This document shows positions 36,894 to 45,306 of a stretch of DNA of 54,003 nucleotides, one piece after another. The notes under the pieces were generated by a model. That model was not told the DNA's origin. It saw nothing but the letters and a program-made list of their open reading frames with translations, and did no database searches. The stretch is taken from positions 1 to 54,003 of the forward strand of contig NZ_JAUSBZ010000161.1 of assembly GCF_030651755.1 (NCBI RefSeq). Direction: 5' to 3'. Position 1 is the first letter of the stretch, and every line of letters begins with the position of its first letter. Source of the DNA: Phenylobacterium sp. GTDB lineage: Bacteria; Pseudomonadota; Alphaproteobacteria; Caulobacterales; Caulobacteraceae. The translations under genes and the position numbers were made by a program.

Positions 36894-38552
36894 ATGGCGA
36901 GCGATCGTTGGATATGGGACGCCACGAGCACGCTGGAAGCGCTAGGCGCGGCCGATGTGGTGCTCTGGCATTGGGAGCCCGAGAGCGACCGCCTGCGTCT
37001 GACGGGGGCCTCGCGCGCCCTTGGCCTTGGTCCCCTTGCGCCGGAATGCTCTTCGGCCGCCATCCGCGCCCTGGCCCTGCCGCAGGACCGCGCCCGGGCC
37101 GAGGAAGTGTTGCGGGTGCAGGAGCCGGGAACCGAGATCGCCGTGCGTCTGCGGATGCGGGGCGGCGGAGTCTGCATCTGGCGGGGGATCTGGCTTGAGG
37201 AAGGCGTGCGCGCCGCGGGCGTGGTCGCCGCCGAGACCAAGTTCGCCGCTTCCGACCTCGACAACCTGACCGGTCTCCTGGACCGCAAGAGTTTCATCCA
37301 GCGCGCCCGCGAGCACCTGCAGCAGCCGGGCGAGTACGAACTGGTGGTCGCCGATCTCGACCGTCTGCGCCGCCTGAACGAAGCCCTGGGGCATGAGCGG
37401 GCCGACCTGGTCCTGGCCGCTCTCGGCTCCCGCCTGGCTGCAGCCTTCCCCCCAGGCTCCCTCCTGTCCCGGGTCGGCGAAGATGAGTTCAGCGTCCTGG
37501 CCAAGGTCGCCGAGGTGTCGGCCAGCGAGGTGCTGCGCAACGCCCTGGAGCGTCCCTTGCGGGTGGCCGGATTCGACATCCACCCGACTTTGTCCGTGGG
37601 CGCTGTGCGGGCGCGGGGCGGCGATGAGGCGCCGGAGGCGGCTGAACTCCTACGCCGGGCCGAGCTTGCGGTGGAAGCCGCCAAAACCGGGGGACGGGGC
37701 GGCGCGGCCGCCTATGGTCGCGCCCTGGAGAGCGATGGGTTGTCGCGGCTGGCCCTTGAGGGCGATTTGCGCGGCGCGATCGGCCGCGGAGAGCTGACGG
37801 CCTTCTACCAACCGATCGTACGCCTCTCGACCGGCGCCCTGTCGGGGTTTGAAGCCCTGGTGCGTTGGCGCCATCCCCGTCGGGGTCTCCTGATGCCCGA
37901 TCAGTTCCTGCCCCTGTGCGAAGAGATGGGGCTGATGAACGCCCTCGGCTCCCTGATGATGCGGGAAGCTGCGGCCCAACTTGCAGTCTGGCGCCGTGAC
38001 CACCGGGCGGCCGGAGAGCTGACCGTGGCGGTGAACCTCTCCACTGGCGAAATCGATCATCCCGATCTCATCGCCAATGTGGTCCGTATTTTGCGCGAAA
38101 CCGGCCTGCCTCCCGGCGCCCTGAAGCTGGAGGTGACCGAGGGAGACGTCATGCGCGACCCTGACCGCGCGGCTATCATTCTGCGCGACCTCCGCCAGGC
38201 CGGCGCAGCCCTGGCCTTGGACGATTTCGGCACCGGGTTTTCGTCCCTGTCCTATCTGACGCGTCTGCCGTTCGACACCCTGAAGATCGACCGTTACTTC
38301 GTGCGGACCATGGGCACCGATGAGGGGTCGGCCAAGATCGTTTCGTCGGTGGTCAAGCTTGGCCAGGACCTCGATCTTGAGGTCGTCGCCGAAGGGGTGG
38401 AGAACGCCGGCATGGCCCGTCAGCTACTCGCCCTGGGGTGCGACTATGGCCAGGGTTTCGGCTACGCCCCGGCGCTTTCGGCCCAAGAGGCCGAGGTCTA
38501 TCTCAACGAGAGCTATGTCGATGGCGCGGCGCCCGTGAAGGCCCGCGGTTAA
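36894..38552 (+). CDS. pdeA: c-di-GMP phosphodiesterase PdeA (PAS-GEDEF-EAL)
   Basis: A 552-residue protein: PAS-like N-terminal domain (~15-115), degenerate diguanylate cyclase domain (~122-275) with GEDEF at 195-199, and EAL phosphodiesterase domain (~285-540). The EAL active site looks intact: EALVRWRHP (Glu320), EVTEGDVM, DDFGTGFSSL (Asp443, Asp444), Lys464. In Caulobacter PdeA (CC3396) the same GEDEF variant binds GTP and activates the EAL domain, and the protein is degraded by ClpXP with the CpdR adaptor at the swarmer-to-stalked transition. The chain here ends in Arg-Gly, which matches my recollection of the Caulobacter degron. The start at 36894 follows AGAGAG. It is the last gene of the plus-strand run and converges with algH. 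Confidence 0.9.
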   Translation: MASDRWIWDATSTLEALGAADVVLWHWEPESDRLRLTGASRALGLGPLAPECSSAAIRALALPQDRARAEEVLRVQEPGTEIAVRLRMRGGGVCIWRGIWLEEGVRAAGVVAAETKFAASDLDNLTGLLDRKSFIQRAREHLQQPGEYELVVADLDRLRRLNEALGHERADLVLAALGSRLAAAFPPGSLLSRVGEDEFSVLAKVAEVSASEVLRNALERPLRVAGFDIHPTLSVGAVRARGGDEAPEAAELLRRAELAVEAAKTGGRGGAAAYGRALESDGLSRLALEGDLRGAIGRGELTAFYQPIVRLSTGALSGFEALVRWRHPRRGLLMPDQFLPLCEEMGLMNALGSLMMREAAAQLAVWRRDHRAAGELTVAVNLSTGEIDHPDLIANVVRILRETGLPPGALKLEVTEGDVMRDPDRAAIILRDLRQAGAALALDDFGTGFSSLSYLTRLPFDTLKIDRYFVRTMGTDEGSAKIVSSVVKLGQDLDLEVVAEGVENAGMARQLLALGCDYGQGFGYAPALSAQEAEVYLNESYVDGAAPVKARG

Positions 38553-38582
38553 GGCTCGCGCCGGGCCTCGGCGCAGGACGAT

Positions 38583-39179
38583 CTAGGCTCGGCCCGCCGC
38601 GGCCGACAGCAGGCCAGGATCGATGCCGAGTTTGGCCAGGGCGTTTGACCATTTGTGGTCGTGGTCGTCTCCAAACAGCAGGACTTCGTCGGCGGCGCAG
38701 GTCAGCCAGACATTGTCCCGCAACTCCTGCTCCAACTGTCCCGCGCCCCAGCCGGCATAGCCGAGCGCCATGACGCTGCGCCGGGGGCCCTGGCCGTGGG
38801 CCAGCACCTCCAGGACTTCGCGGGTGGCCGTCAGGGCCAGACCCTCGCCCACGGGCAGGCTGCTTTCGTTGCGGTAGTCCGAGGTATGCAGGACAAAGCC
38901 CCGCTCGCGCTCGACCGGACCACCGATCAGAATGGGATCATCCAGCCCTGAGGCCGATTCGGAGTCTGGCTCGATCTCCAGGCGCTCAAGGAGGTCGGCG
39001 AGCATCAGTCCGTCCACCGGGCGGTTCACCGTCAGCCCCATGGCATGCTCGTCATCATGGGCGCAGACCAGCACCACAGCCCGCTCGAACCGCGGATCGC
39101 CGATGCCGGGCATGGCGATCAGCAGCTGGCCTGAGAGGTAGGCGCCGTGCGTGGGGCCATGCGGGTCAATGTGAGCCAT
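38583..39179 (-). CDS. YqgE/AlgH family protein
   Basis: A 198-residue UPF0301 protein. Signatures are YLSGQLLIAMPGIGDPRFER, MGLTVNRPVDGLMLADLLER, GGPVERERGFVLHTSDY and GYAGWGAGQLEQELRDNVWL. AlgH of Pseudomonas affects alginate regulation, but the biochemical role of the family is unknown. It converges with pdeA across a 30-base gap, and is divergent from the peroxiredoxin gene by 126 bases. Confidence 0.9.
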   Translation of the reverse strand: MAHIDPHGPTHGAYLSGQLLIAMPGIGDPRFERAVVLVCAHDDEHAMGLTVNRPVDGLMLADLLERLEIEPDSESASGLDDPILIGGPVERERGFVLHTSDYRNESSLPVGEGLALTATREVLEVLAHGQGPRRSVMALGYAGWGAGQLEQELRDNVWLTCAADEVLLFGDDHDHKWSNALAKLGIDPGLLSAAAGRA

Positions 39180-39305
39180 GTCCTATAGTGGGTGGTCGAA
39201 GGCGGCCCTTTCAAGACCCATCCGGCGCCACGAGGTTGAAGGGACGGACCAAACCGCTATGTGCTTGCCTGGCGCCATCCCGGCGACTCATTCAGGAGCA
39301 CGGCC

Positions 39306-39794
39306 ATGACCATCAATGTTGGCGACAAGCTGCCCGCCGTCACCCTCACCCAAGCCACCCTGGACGGCCCCAAGCCGGTTTCCACCGACGACGTCTTCAA
39401 GGGCAAGCGCGTCGCCCTGTTCGCGGTGCCCGGCGCCTTCACCCCGACCTGCTCGGCGCGTCACCTGCCGGGCTACGTGGACAAGGCCGAGGCGATGAAG
39501 GGCCAGGGCGTTGATGTGATCGCCTGCCTCTCGGTCAACGACGCCTTTGTGATGAAGGCCTGGGGCGAGTCACAGGCGGTGGGTGACGACATCATGATGC
39601 TGGCCGACGGCAGCGGCGAATTCACCCGCGCCGTGGGTCTGACCATGGACGCGACCAAGTTCGGCATGGGCGAGCGGTCGCAGCGCTATTCCATGATCGT
39701 TGAGGACGGGGTGGTGAAATCCCTGAACGTCGAAGAGCCTGGTGAATTCCGCGTCTCCTCGGCTGAGTACCTGCTGGATCAGCTTGGCGGCTAG
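39306..39794 (+). CDS. peroxiredoxin, Prx5 type
   Basis: A 162-residue thiol peroxidase that reduces hydrogen peroxide and organic peroxides. The peroxidatic cysteine is Cys49 in PGAFTPTCSARHLPGY, with Arg at SQRYSMIVEDGVV and the KAWGES loop typical of Prx5. No second conserved resolving cysteine of the human type is at the usual place, and glutaredoxin/glutathione reduction is likely. The start at 39306 has AGGAG seven bases upstream; upstream in-frame residues from 39261 lack family similarity. A 13-bp hairpin follows the stop. Linked to glutathione synthesis by function, not position. Confidence 0.93.
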   Translation: MTINVGDKLPAVTLTQATLDGPKPVSTDDVFKGKRVALFAVPGAFTPTCSARHLPGYVDKAEAMKGQGVDVIACLSVNDAFVMKAWGESQAVGDDIMMLADGSGEFTRAVGLTMDATKFGMGERSQRYSMIVEDGVVKSLNVEEPGEFRVSSAEYLLDQLGG

Positions 39795-39813
39795 GCCGGA
39801 CGACCACAACGGC

Positions 39814-39849
39814 CCCTGACCAGCTTGCGAGGCGTTAAGCTGGTCAGGG
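39814..39849 (+). terminator. 13-bp hairpin after the peroxiredoxin gene
   Basis: CCCTGACCAGCTT and AAGCTGGTCAGGG pair perfectly around a 10-base loop, 20 bases past the stop. No T-run follows. It probably ends the peroxiredoxin message before the hydrolase-OsmC gene 39 bases further on. Confidence 0.65.
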
Positions 39850-39888
39850 AGAGCCTCGACACCGTTGGACACCGCCTGAGGAGCCGCC

Positions 39889-41172
39889 ATGCCCGCCGCG
39901 AGATTCGATTTCGAAAATTCCAGTGGGCGGCGGCTTTCGGGGGTCCTGGAGACCGGACTGTCGCCGCCGCGGGCCTACGGGGTCTTCGCCCACTGCTTCA
40001 CCTGCGACAAGCGCTCGCACGCCGCGGTTCGGATCAGTCGGGCCCTGGCGGAGGCGGGGATCGGGGTTCTGCGATTCGACTTCACCGGCCTGGGGGACAG
40101 CGAGGGCGCCTTCGGCGAGGGTCTGTCAAGCGATGTGGCCGATGTGGTCTGTGCGGTCGAGGCGATGAACGCCGCCGGTCATGAGGTGCAGGTGCTGGTC
40201 GGCCACAGCTTCGGCGGGGCCGCGGTTCTGGCCGCCGCAGGCGGGTGTCCCACCGTGCGAGCGGTCGCAGTGGTGAATGCGCCGGCCTCGGCCGAACATG
40301 TGCTGCGCCACGTCGAGGGCGCGCCTTCGGCTGCTGCGGGCGGGCCGGTTCCGGTGACGATCGCTGGCCGTAGCTTTGAGTTGGGCGCCGGGTTTATCAA
40401 CGACCTCGCCAAACAGGACCAGGCTCGCCGGATCGCTGACCTGAAGCGCGCCCTCTTGATCCTGCATGCGCCGCGGGATGAGGTGGTGGGGATCGACAAC
40501 GCCACCGAGATCTTCGTGGCCGCCCGCCATCCCAAGAGCTTCATCTCCCTTGATGACGCCGACCACCTGCTGACCGACCGGGCCGACTCCGACTACGCCG
40601 CCGGCGTGATCGCCGCCTGGGCCGCCCGCTACCTCACGACGGCGGGGACAGGAGACCAAGCGCCCACAGGTGAGGCCGTGCGCGTGGAGGAGACTGGCGC
40701 CGGCAAGTTTCAGGTCTTGGTTCAGGCGGGTACCGCCCGATTTGTCGCCGACGAGCCCCGCGACGTGGGCGGTCTGGATTCGGGGCCAAGCCCCTATGAC
40801 CTGCTCGGCGCGGCCCTGGGCGCGTGTACGGCCATGACGCTGCGCCTATATGCGGACCGCAAAGGCCTGCCGCTTGAGCGGGTCAGCGTCGAGGTGACCC
40901 ACAAGGCGCGCTCGGCCAAGGCCCGCGACCGTTTTGTCCGCGAGATCGGGCTGGAGGGCGACCTGGATGCAGATCAGACCTCCCGGCTCATAGAGATCGC
41001 CGAAAAGTGTCCGGTTCACCGAACCCTCGTGGAGGGCGCGGACATCGCCACCCGGGCGGCGGCCGCACCCGCACCCGTTCTGCAGGCCACTGATCGGGGC
41101 GATCACTTTACGCAGATGGACAAGGCTTGCGCCGACGACGATCCGCAGCCCCCTTGGCCCGAACAGAGCTGA
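39889..41172 (+). CDS. alpha/beta hydrolase fused to OsmC domain
   Basis: A 427-residue natural fusion known in proteobacteria. Residues 1-~250 form an alpha/beta hydrolase with Ser107 in GHSFGG, Asp197 and His226 (DADHLL). Residues ~262-410 form an OsmC/Ohr-like peroxidase domain with its two redox cysteines, Cys313 ([12 protein letters not shown]) and Cys374 (EKCPVHRTL). The hydrolase may act on esters or thioesters while OsmC removes organic hydroperoxides; true substrates are unknown. The start at 39889 gives a family-like N-terminus ([16 protein letters not shown]). The stop abuts the convergent sirtuin stop. Confidence 0.9.
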   Translation: MPAARFDFENSSGRRLSGVLETGLSPPRAYGVFAHCFTCDKRSHAAVRISRALAEAGIGVLRFDFTGLGDSEGAFGEGLSSDVADVVCAVEAMNAAGHEVQVLVGHSFGGAAVLAAAGGCPTVRAVAVVNAPASAEHVLRHVEGAPSAAAGGPVPVTIAGRSFELGAGFINDLAKQDQARRIADLKRALLILHAPRDEVVGIDNATEIFVAARHPKSFISLDDADHLLTDRADSDYAAGVIAAWAARYLTTAGTGDQAPTGEAVRVEETGAGKFQVLVQAGTARFVADEPRDVGGLDSGPSPYDLLGAALGACTAMTLRLYADRKGLPLERVSVEVTHKARSAKARDRFVREIGLEGDLDADQTSRLIEIAEKCPVHRTLVEGADIATRAAAAPAPVLQATDRGDHFTQMDKACADDDPQPPWPEQS

Positions 41173-41919
41173 TCAGCTGTCGCCCAGCACGATCTGGCTC
41201 AGGGTGGGGCCGATCTCGGCGTGGACCACAAGGTCGGCGACATCATCCTGGTCGGTGGGTTCCCGGTTGACGATGGCCAGGGCGGCCCCGCGCCGCTTGG
41301 CCAGCAGGGGAAACTCCGCGGCCGGATAGACCACCAGGGACGAGCCCAGCACCAGGAAGAGATCGCAGGCGAGGGTGGCGGCGCGGGCCCTTCGCATCTC
41401 GTTCTCGGGCATGGCCTGACCAAAGGAGATGGTGGCGGTCTTCACCAGTTCGCCACACTCCCGGCAGGTCGGGACGTCGCCCGTGGTCTCAAACTCATGC
41501 TTCAGCTGAGGCAGTTCGTGTCGCAGGCCACAGGCCAGACAGGTGGCGTAGCTGGCGTTGCCATGCAGCTCGATGATCTTCTCATCCGGCACCCCGGAGG
41601 CCTGATGGAGATTATCGACATTCTGAGTGATGACCGCGCCGACCTGGCCCCGCGCCACCAGGCGGGCGACGGCGTGATGGCCGGCGTTGGGCTCGCGCCC
41701 GGTCCAACCGGCGCGGCCGGCGAAGGCGCGGGTCCAGGCCTCCCGGCGCCTCTCTTCACTGGCGACGAAGTCCTGGAAGTAGATGGGTTTCATCTTGCTC
41801 CAGACGCCCCCAGGACTGCGGAAATCAGGAATGCCAGACTCCGTCGAAATACCGGCGCCGGTGAAGACCACGATGTTGCGGGCCGTCCCGATCAACGCCG
41901 CGAGTTCGGGGCGACTCAT
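41173..41919 (-). CDS. NAD-dependent protein deacylase (sirtuin, CobB type)
   Basis: A 248-residue sirtuin that removes acetyl or other acyl groups from lysines using NAD. Motifs: VVFTGAGISTESGIPDFRS, QNVDNLHQ (Gln99, Asn100, Asp102), catalytic His119 in ELHGN, and zinc cysteines Cys127, Cys130, Cys152 and Cys155. The start overlaps the antiporter stop by four bases (ATGA), so translation is coupled. It converges exactly on the hydrolase-OsmC stop. Confidence 0.93.
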   Translation of the reverse strand: MSRPELAALIGTARNIVVFTGAGISTESGIPDFRSPGGVWSKMKPIYFQDFVASEERRREAWTRAFAGRAGWTGREPNAGHHAVARLVARGQVGAVITQNVDNLHQASGVPDEKIIELHGNASYATCLACGLRHELPQLKHEFETTGDVPTCRECGELVKTATISFGQAMPENEMRRARAATLACDLFLVLGSSLVVYPAAEFPLLAKRRGAALAIVNREPTDQDDVADLVVHAEIGPTLSQIVLGDS

Positions 41920-43184
41920 GCGGTTGTCTCCTCACCCTTGGCGACCGGCGGCGAGGCGGGCGGGGCCTCGGCCTTTGGCGCTTTTGACGCTGTCTTGCGG
42001 TCCAGGCCGAGCCGCTTGGCCAGCAGGCCGATTGTGGGTCCCTGAATCACGCTGGAGGCGAGCACGACGAAGAAGACAATGTTGAACATCGCCTGGGCGT
42101 CCGGCACGCCGGCCACGATGCCGAAAGTCGCCAGGACAATGGGTACGGCGCCGCGCAGACCTGCCCAGGAGACGAACAGCTTGGCCCGCCAGTCAAATCG
42201 GCGGAACGGGGCCAGACTGATGAAGACGCTGGCTGGTCGCGCCACCAGCATCAGCACCGCCGTGATCGCCAAGCCCTCGAAGGCGACTCCTGGCAACTGA
42301 TGGGGAAACACGACCAGACCCAGGGTCAGGAACATCACCACCTGAGCCAGCCAGGCCAGGCCATCCTGAAACTGCGACACCGCCTTGCGGCCCGGATAGT
42401 CGCGATTGCCCGCAAGCACCCCGGCCACATAGGCGGCCAGGAATCCGCTCCCGGTCAGGACCCCGGCCAGTCCGAAGGCGAGCAGGGCTGCGGCCACCGA
42501 AACCACCAGGAACAGGCCGCCCTGTCGAAGCTTGGCCCGGGCCAGGATGACGGTGAAGGCATATCCGATCAGGAGACCGACCATCGCGCCCAGGAACATC
42601 TGCAGCATGAAGTCGGGCACAAAGTTCAGCAGGGGCGTAGTGGGAACCGCGATGAGGGCCAACGCCATGCCGACCAGGAAGATGGCCATCGGATCGTTGG
42701 AGCCGCTCTCCAGTTCGATCAGGGCCAGGACGTCTTCGCGAAGCTTGGTTTCCTGATTGCGCAGGACGGCGAAGACGGCCGCCGCATCGGTCGACGCCAC
42801 GACGCTGCCTAGCAGGAAGCCCTGCAGGAGGCTGAAGTCCAGCAGCAGAATGGCTGTCAGGCTGACGACGCCGGCGCTGATGGTGACCCCCACCGTGGCC
42901 AGGACCAAGGCTGGCGTCAGGACGGGCCGGACCGCCTTCCAGGGGGTGTCGAGCCCCCCGGAGAACAGGATGAAAATCAGGCAGGCCACGCCGATGGTCT
43001 GGGCGACCTGGTAGTCGGCGAAGCCGATGCCGCCTGGTCCGTCCGATCCCGCCAGCATGCCGAGCGCCAGAAAGCCGATCAGAGCGGGCACCCCGAACCG
43101 GCTGGAAAGGGTGCCCGCCAGAACGGTGGTCAGGAGGAGCACGCCCGTGACGAGCAGGAAGAGTTCAGGCGTGACAGCAGGCAT
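41916..43184 (-). CDS. CPA1-type cation/proton antiporter without C-terminal RCK domain
   Basis: A 422-residue membrane antiporter with about 12 helices, most like NhaP2/CvrA potassium or sodium/proton antiporters. Family-typical stretches are FGVPALIGFLALGMLAGSDG, CLIFILFSGGLDTP, GSVVASTDAAAVFAVLRNQE with the ion-binding Asp, and ESGSNDPMAIFLVGMALALI. Full-length NhaP2 proteins extend to ~570 residues with a TrkA-C regulatory domain; here the chain stops after the last helix with a short polar tail. Ion selectivity is not determined. It is the first gene of a two-gene unit with the sirtuin. Confidence 0.88.
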   Translation of the reverse strand: MPAVTPELFLLVTGVLLLTTVLAGTLSSRFGVPALIGFLALGMLAGSDGPGGIGFADYQVAQTIGVACLIFILFSGGLDTPWKAVRPVLTPALVLATVGVTISAGVVSLTAILLLDFSLLQGFLLGSVVASTDAAAVFAVLRNQETKLREDVLALIELESGSNDPMAIFLVGMALALIAVPTTPLLNFVPDFMLQMFLGAMVGLLIGYAFTVILARAKLRQGGLFLVVSVAAALLAFGLAGVLTGSGFLAAYVAGVLAGNRDYPGRKAVSQFQDGLAWLAQVVMFLTLGLVVFPHQLPGVAFEGLAITAVLMLVARPASVFISLAPFRRFDWRAKLFVSWAGLRGAVPIVLATFGIVAGVPDAQAMFNIVFFVVLASSVIQGPTIGLLAKRLGLDRKTASKAPKAEAPPASPPVAKGEETTA

Positions 43185-43240
43185 GGACCCCTAGTTCGGT
43201 CATGAACCGCCTGGTCGCAAGGCCCTATGGAGTCGAACCC

Positions 43241-44542
43241 TCACTCGACAGGCTTGGCGAGATAGGATTCCTCATCCAGTTCACCTTCCCACTTGGCGAC
43301 GGTGACGGCCACCGCCAGGTCGGAGGTGACGTTGGCGACCGTGCGGGTCATGTCCAGCAGGCGGTCGAAGGGCAGGACGAAGCCCACCACAAGGGCGGTC
43401 TGCTCAGGTGAAACGCCCATGGTGGTCAGTACGGCCGCCAGCATGAAAAGCGAGGCCGACGGGATGGGAGCCGTGCCCACGGAAACCAGGATGGTGGTCA
43501 GGGCGGCCAGGAAGTACTGGCTGAGGGTCAGCTCGATGCCGAAGGCCTGGGCGGTGAACATGGCCAGCAGGCCGATATAGAGGGCCGTGCCGTCCATCGA
43601 AACGGTGGTGCCCAGGGGCAGGGCCGTGGAGGCCACCGTATGGCTGACCCCCAGGTTCTTCTCAGCCACCCGCATGGACACCGGCAGGGTCGCCGCGCTG
43701 GAGGAGGTGGAAAAGGCCACCATCACCGCATCGGGGATGTCGCGGAAGAAGGGCCAGATCGGCAGGCCGGCCAGCAGCCTCAGCATGCCGCCGTGGACCA
43801 GGACGATATGGAGGATGCAGCCCAAGAGGAGGGCCGCCGCCATCAGGAAGATGTTGTAGAAGACGCCAAGTCCCGCTGTCCCCATGACCCAGGCCATCAG
43901 GGCGAAGACGCCGAAGGGCGCGACCTCCATCACCACGCGGGTAATGTAGAGGATGACGTCGACACCGGCGTCGAACAGTTTGCGAATCGGGTCGGCCTTT
44001 TCCCCGAGCGCCAGGATCGCGGCGCCCACAAGGAACGAGAAGAAGATCACCGCCAGGATATCGCCGCTGGCCAGGGCCCCGATCGGGTTGAGCGGCACGA
44101 TGCCCAGCAGCTGGTCACGGACCGGCGGCGCTGAACCGACGACCTCGGGGGCCACGCCTTGGAAGTTGACGCCCTGGCCTGGCCCAAACAGCAGCCCCAT
44201 GGCCATGCCGACGCCGACGGCGATGGCGGTGGTCAGCAGGTAGAGGAAGATGGTCTTGCCGCCGATGGAGCCCAACCGTTTGGGATCACCCATGCCCGCC
44301 ACGCCGGCGACGATGGAGACGAAGACCAGAGGCACGACGATCATTCGGATCAGGCGTACGAAGAGATCGCCGACCCACTTGATGGCGTTGGCCTGTTCCC
44401 CGAGCAGCAGCCCGGCGATCACCCCAAGGACCAGGGCGAGCAGGATGCGCTTCCAGAGGACGACATCGAACCACCACCGCTGAATCAAGGTGCGCCTTTC
44501 GGGCGCCTCGGCGGTAGGGCTCGTCGGCGGCGAATCGGTCAT
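43241..44542 (-). CDS. dicarboxylate/amino acid:cation symporter (GltP/DctA family)
   Basis: A 433-residue DAACS-family symporter that takes up C4-dicarboxylates, glutamate or aspartate with H+ or Na+. Signatures include VDLFVRLIRMIVVPLVFVSI-like residues (DLFVRLIRMIVVPLVFVSIV), the serine-rich AFSTSSSAATLPVSM, the NMDGT-like VSMDGTALYIG, and the C-terminal FDRLLDMTRTVANVTSDLAV. Eight membrane segments and two re-entrant loops are expected. AGAGAG precedes the start by four bases. It is divergent from the regulator of the nitrogen cluster, but its substrate does not obviously relate to it. Confidence 0.92.
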   Translation of the reverse strand: MTDSPPTSPTAEAPERRTLIQRWWFDVVLWKRILLALVLGVIAGLLLGEQANAIKWVGDLFVRLIRMIVVPLVFVSIVAGVAGMGDPKRLGSIGGKTIFLYLLTTAIAVGVGMAMGLLFGPGQGVNFQGVAPEVVGSAPPVRDQLLGIVPLNPIGALASGDILAVIFFSFLVGAAILALGEKADPIRKLFDAGVDVILYITRVVMEVAPFGVFALMAWVMGTAGLGVFYNIFLMAAALLLGCILHIVLVHGGMLRLLAGLPIWPFFRDIPDAVMVAFSTSSSAATLPVSMRVAEKNLGVSHTVASTALPLGTTVSMDGTALYIGLLAMFTAQAFGIELTLSQYFLAALTTILVSVGTAPIPSASLFMLAAVLTTMGVSPEQTALVVGFVLPFDRLLDMTRTVANVTSDLAVAVTVAKWEGELDEESYLAKPVE

Positions 44543-44700
44543 GCGACTCTCTTGAAAACTGTGCCGCGCTACGGCGGCGGTTCGGCGCAGGGTAGGGGGG
44601 TTATTGGCCTACGCCAATCACTCTCGCCCGACTGAGCCTGGCGGGCTTATCGAACAAGTCCGACAAGAGCCTGCGCCGGGCCGATGGGCTGTCCTGCGAA

Positions 44701-44725
44701 GCGGCGCCCGTCTGCTAGGCGCCGC
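44701..44725. repeat. GC hairpin in the divergent gap
   Basis: GCGGCGCC and GGCGCCGC pair perfectly (8 bp, 9-base loop) in the 281-bp gap between the symporter and the regulator. The function is unknown; it could be a 3' end for a transcript entering from the right or part of a promoter region. The rest of the gap up to 44777 shows nothing I can identify. Confidence 0.4.
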
Positions 44726-44777
44726 AGCGGCCGGGGCGCCCAAGTCGCAGGCGCGGCCTGGACCGTCGGGGCAATCG

Positions 44778-44805
44778 GTATTACGAAAATTGACGAACGT
44801 AATAC
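44778..44805. promoter_or_regulatory. NikR-type operator: GTATTACG-N12-CGTAATAC
   Basis: A perfect inverted repeat of 8-base arms at 44778-44785 and 44798-44805. Read as GTATTA-N16-TAATAC it has the same half-site spacing as the E. coli NikR operator GTATGA-N16-TCATAC. It ends 18 bases before the start codon of a NikR-fold regulator, which makes that protein the natural binder. It is AT-rich in an otherwise GC-rich region. Confidence 0.75.
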
Positions 44806-44817
44806 TAGAGCCAAGAT
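44790..44817 (+). promoter_or_regulatory. candidate promoter overlapping the operator
   Basis: TTGACG (44790-44795) and CAAGAT (44812-44817), spacer 16, place transcription at or next to the ATG at 44824. No ribosome-binding site precedes that ATG, so a leaderless mRNA would fit. The -35 box lies inside the operator, so a bound regulator would block transcription. Confidence 0.4.
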
Positions 44818-44823
44818 CGCCTC

Positions 44824-45306
44824 ATGACCGTGGAACCGATTTCCCAGCTTGCCCGCCTCAGTGTCAGCCTGCCGGCCGAACTCCTGGCCCAGCTCGATGC
44901 GATGGTGGCCGAGCGCGCCCTGCCCAGCCGTTCGCAGATGATCGCCGAGCTGATTCGCCATGAGCTGGCCGAGCACAGCGAGGGCCGGGACGGGGCGATC
45001 CTGGCCGGGACCATCACCCTGATCTATCGGGCCGAGAGCGGCCGGGTGCGCCAGGCCCTGGCCCAGGCGCAAGGGCTGTTCCTCAAGGAGGTCATCTCCT
45101 CGCAGCACGTCTTCCTGGAGGACGACCAGTCCCTGGAGGTGCTGCTCGTCCAGGGACCGTCTGAGCGACTGCATATGCTGTGCGACGAACTCCGCCGGAT
45201 CCGTGGGGTGCATCAGATCCGCCTGGTCACCACCCGCGCCCTGCTGCCCCCGCTGCACGCCCACGGGCGCGGCGGCAAGAGCGCCCTCGCCGGAGGCGCG
45301 GCATGA
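44824..45306 (+). CDS. NikR-like ribbon-helix-helix regulator lacking nickel ligands
   Basis: A 160-residue protein with an N-terminal ribbon-helix-helix (RLSVSLPAELLAQLDAMVAE, SRSQMIAELIRHELA) and a C-terminal ACT-type domain (LIYRAESGRVRQALAQAQ, SSQHVFLEDDQSLEVLLVQG). It aligns gap-free in the second domain with E. coli NikR at an offset of 8. Of the four Ni ligands (His76, His87, His89, Cys95) only His87 is kept (His95); the others are Gly84, Phe97 and Ser103. It is therefore unlikely to sense nickel like NikR. It begins the guanidine/urea operon, its stop overlapping the next start by four bases (ATGA). The ligand may be a pathway compound; this is inference. Confidence 0.88.
   Translation: MTVEPISQLARLSVSLPAELLAQLDAMVAERALPSRSQMIAELIRHELAEHSEGRDGAILAGTITLIYRAESGRVRQALAQAQGLFLKEVISSQHVFLEDDQSLEVLLVQGPSERLHMLCDELRRIRGVHQIRLVTTRALLPPLHAHGRGGKSALAGGAA

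Noticed and set aside
43225-43262. tRNA-like T-loop on the minus strand (GGTTCGACTCC)
   Set aside because: The T-stem does not pair beyond three bases, and no acceptor or anticodon arms are present.
44555-44600. Possible guanidine-II (mini-ykkC) hairpin with an ACGG loop
   Set aside because: Only one imperfect hairpin is seen, whereas the motif needs two, and it lies over 200 bases from the operon. No guanidine-I or -III consensus was recognised either.
44647-45264. Minus-strand 205-codon frame over the regulator and operator
   Set aside because: Shadow of the NikR-like gene; no family pattern.
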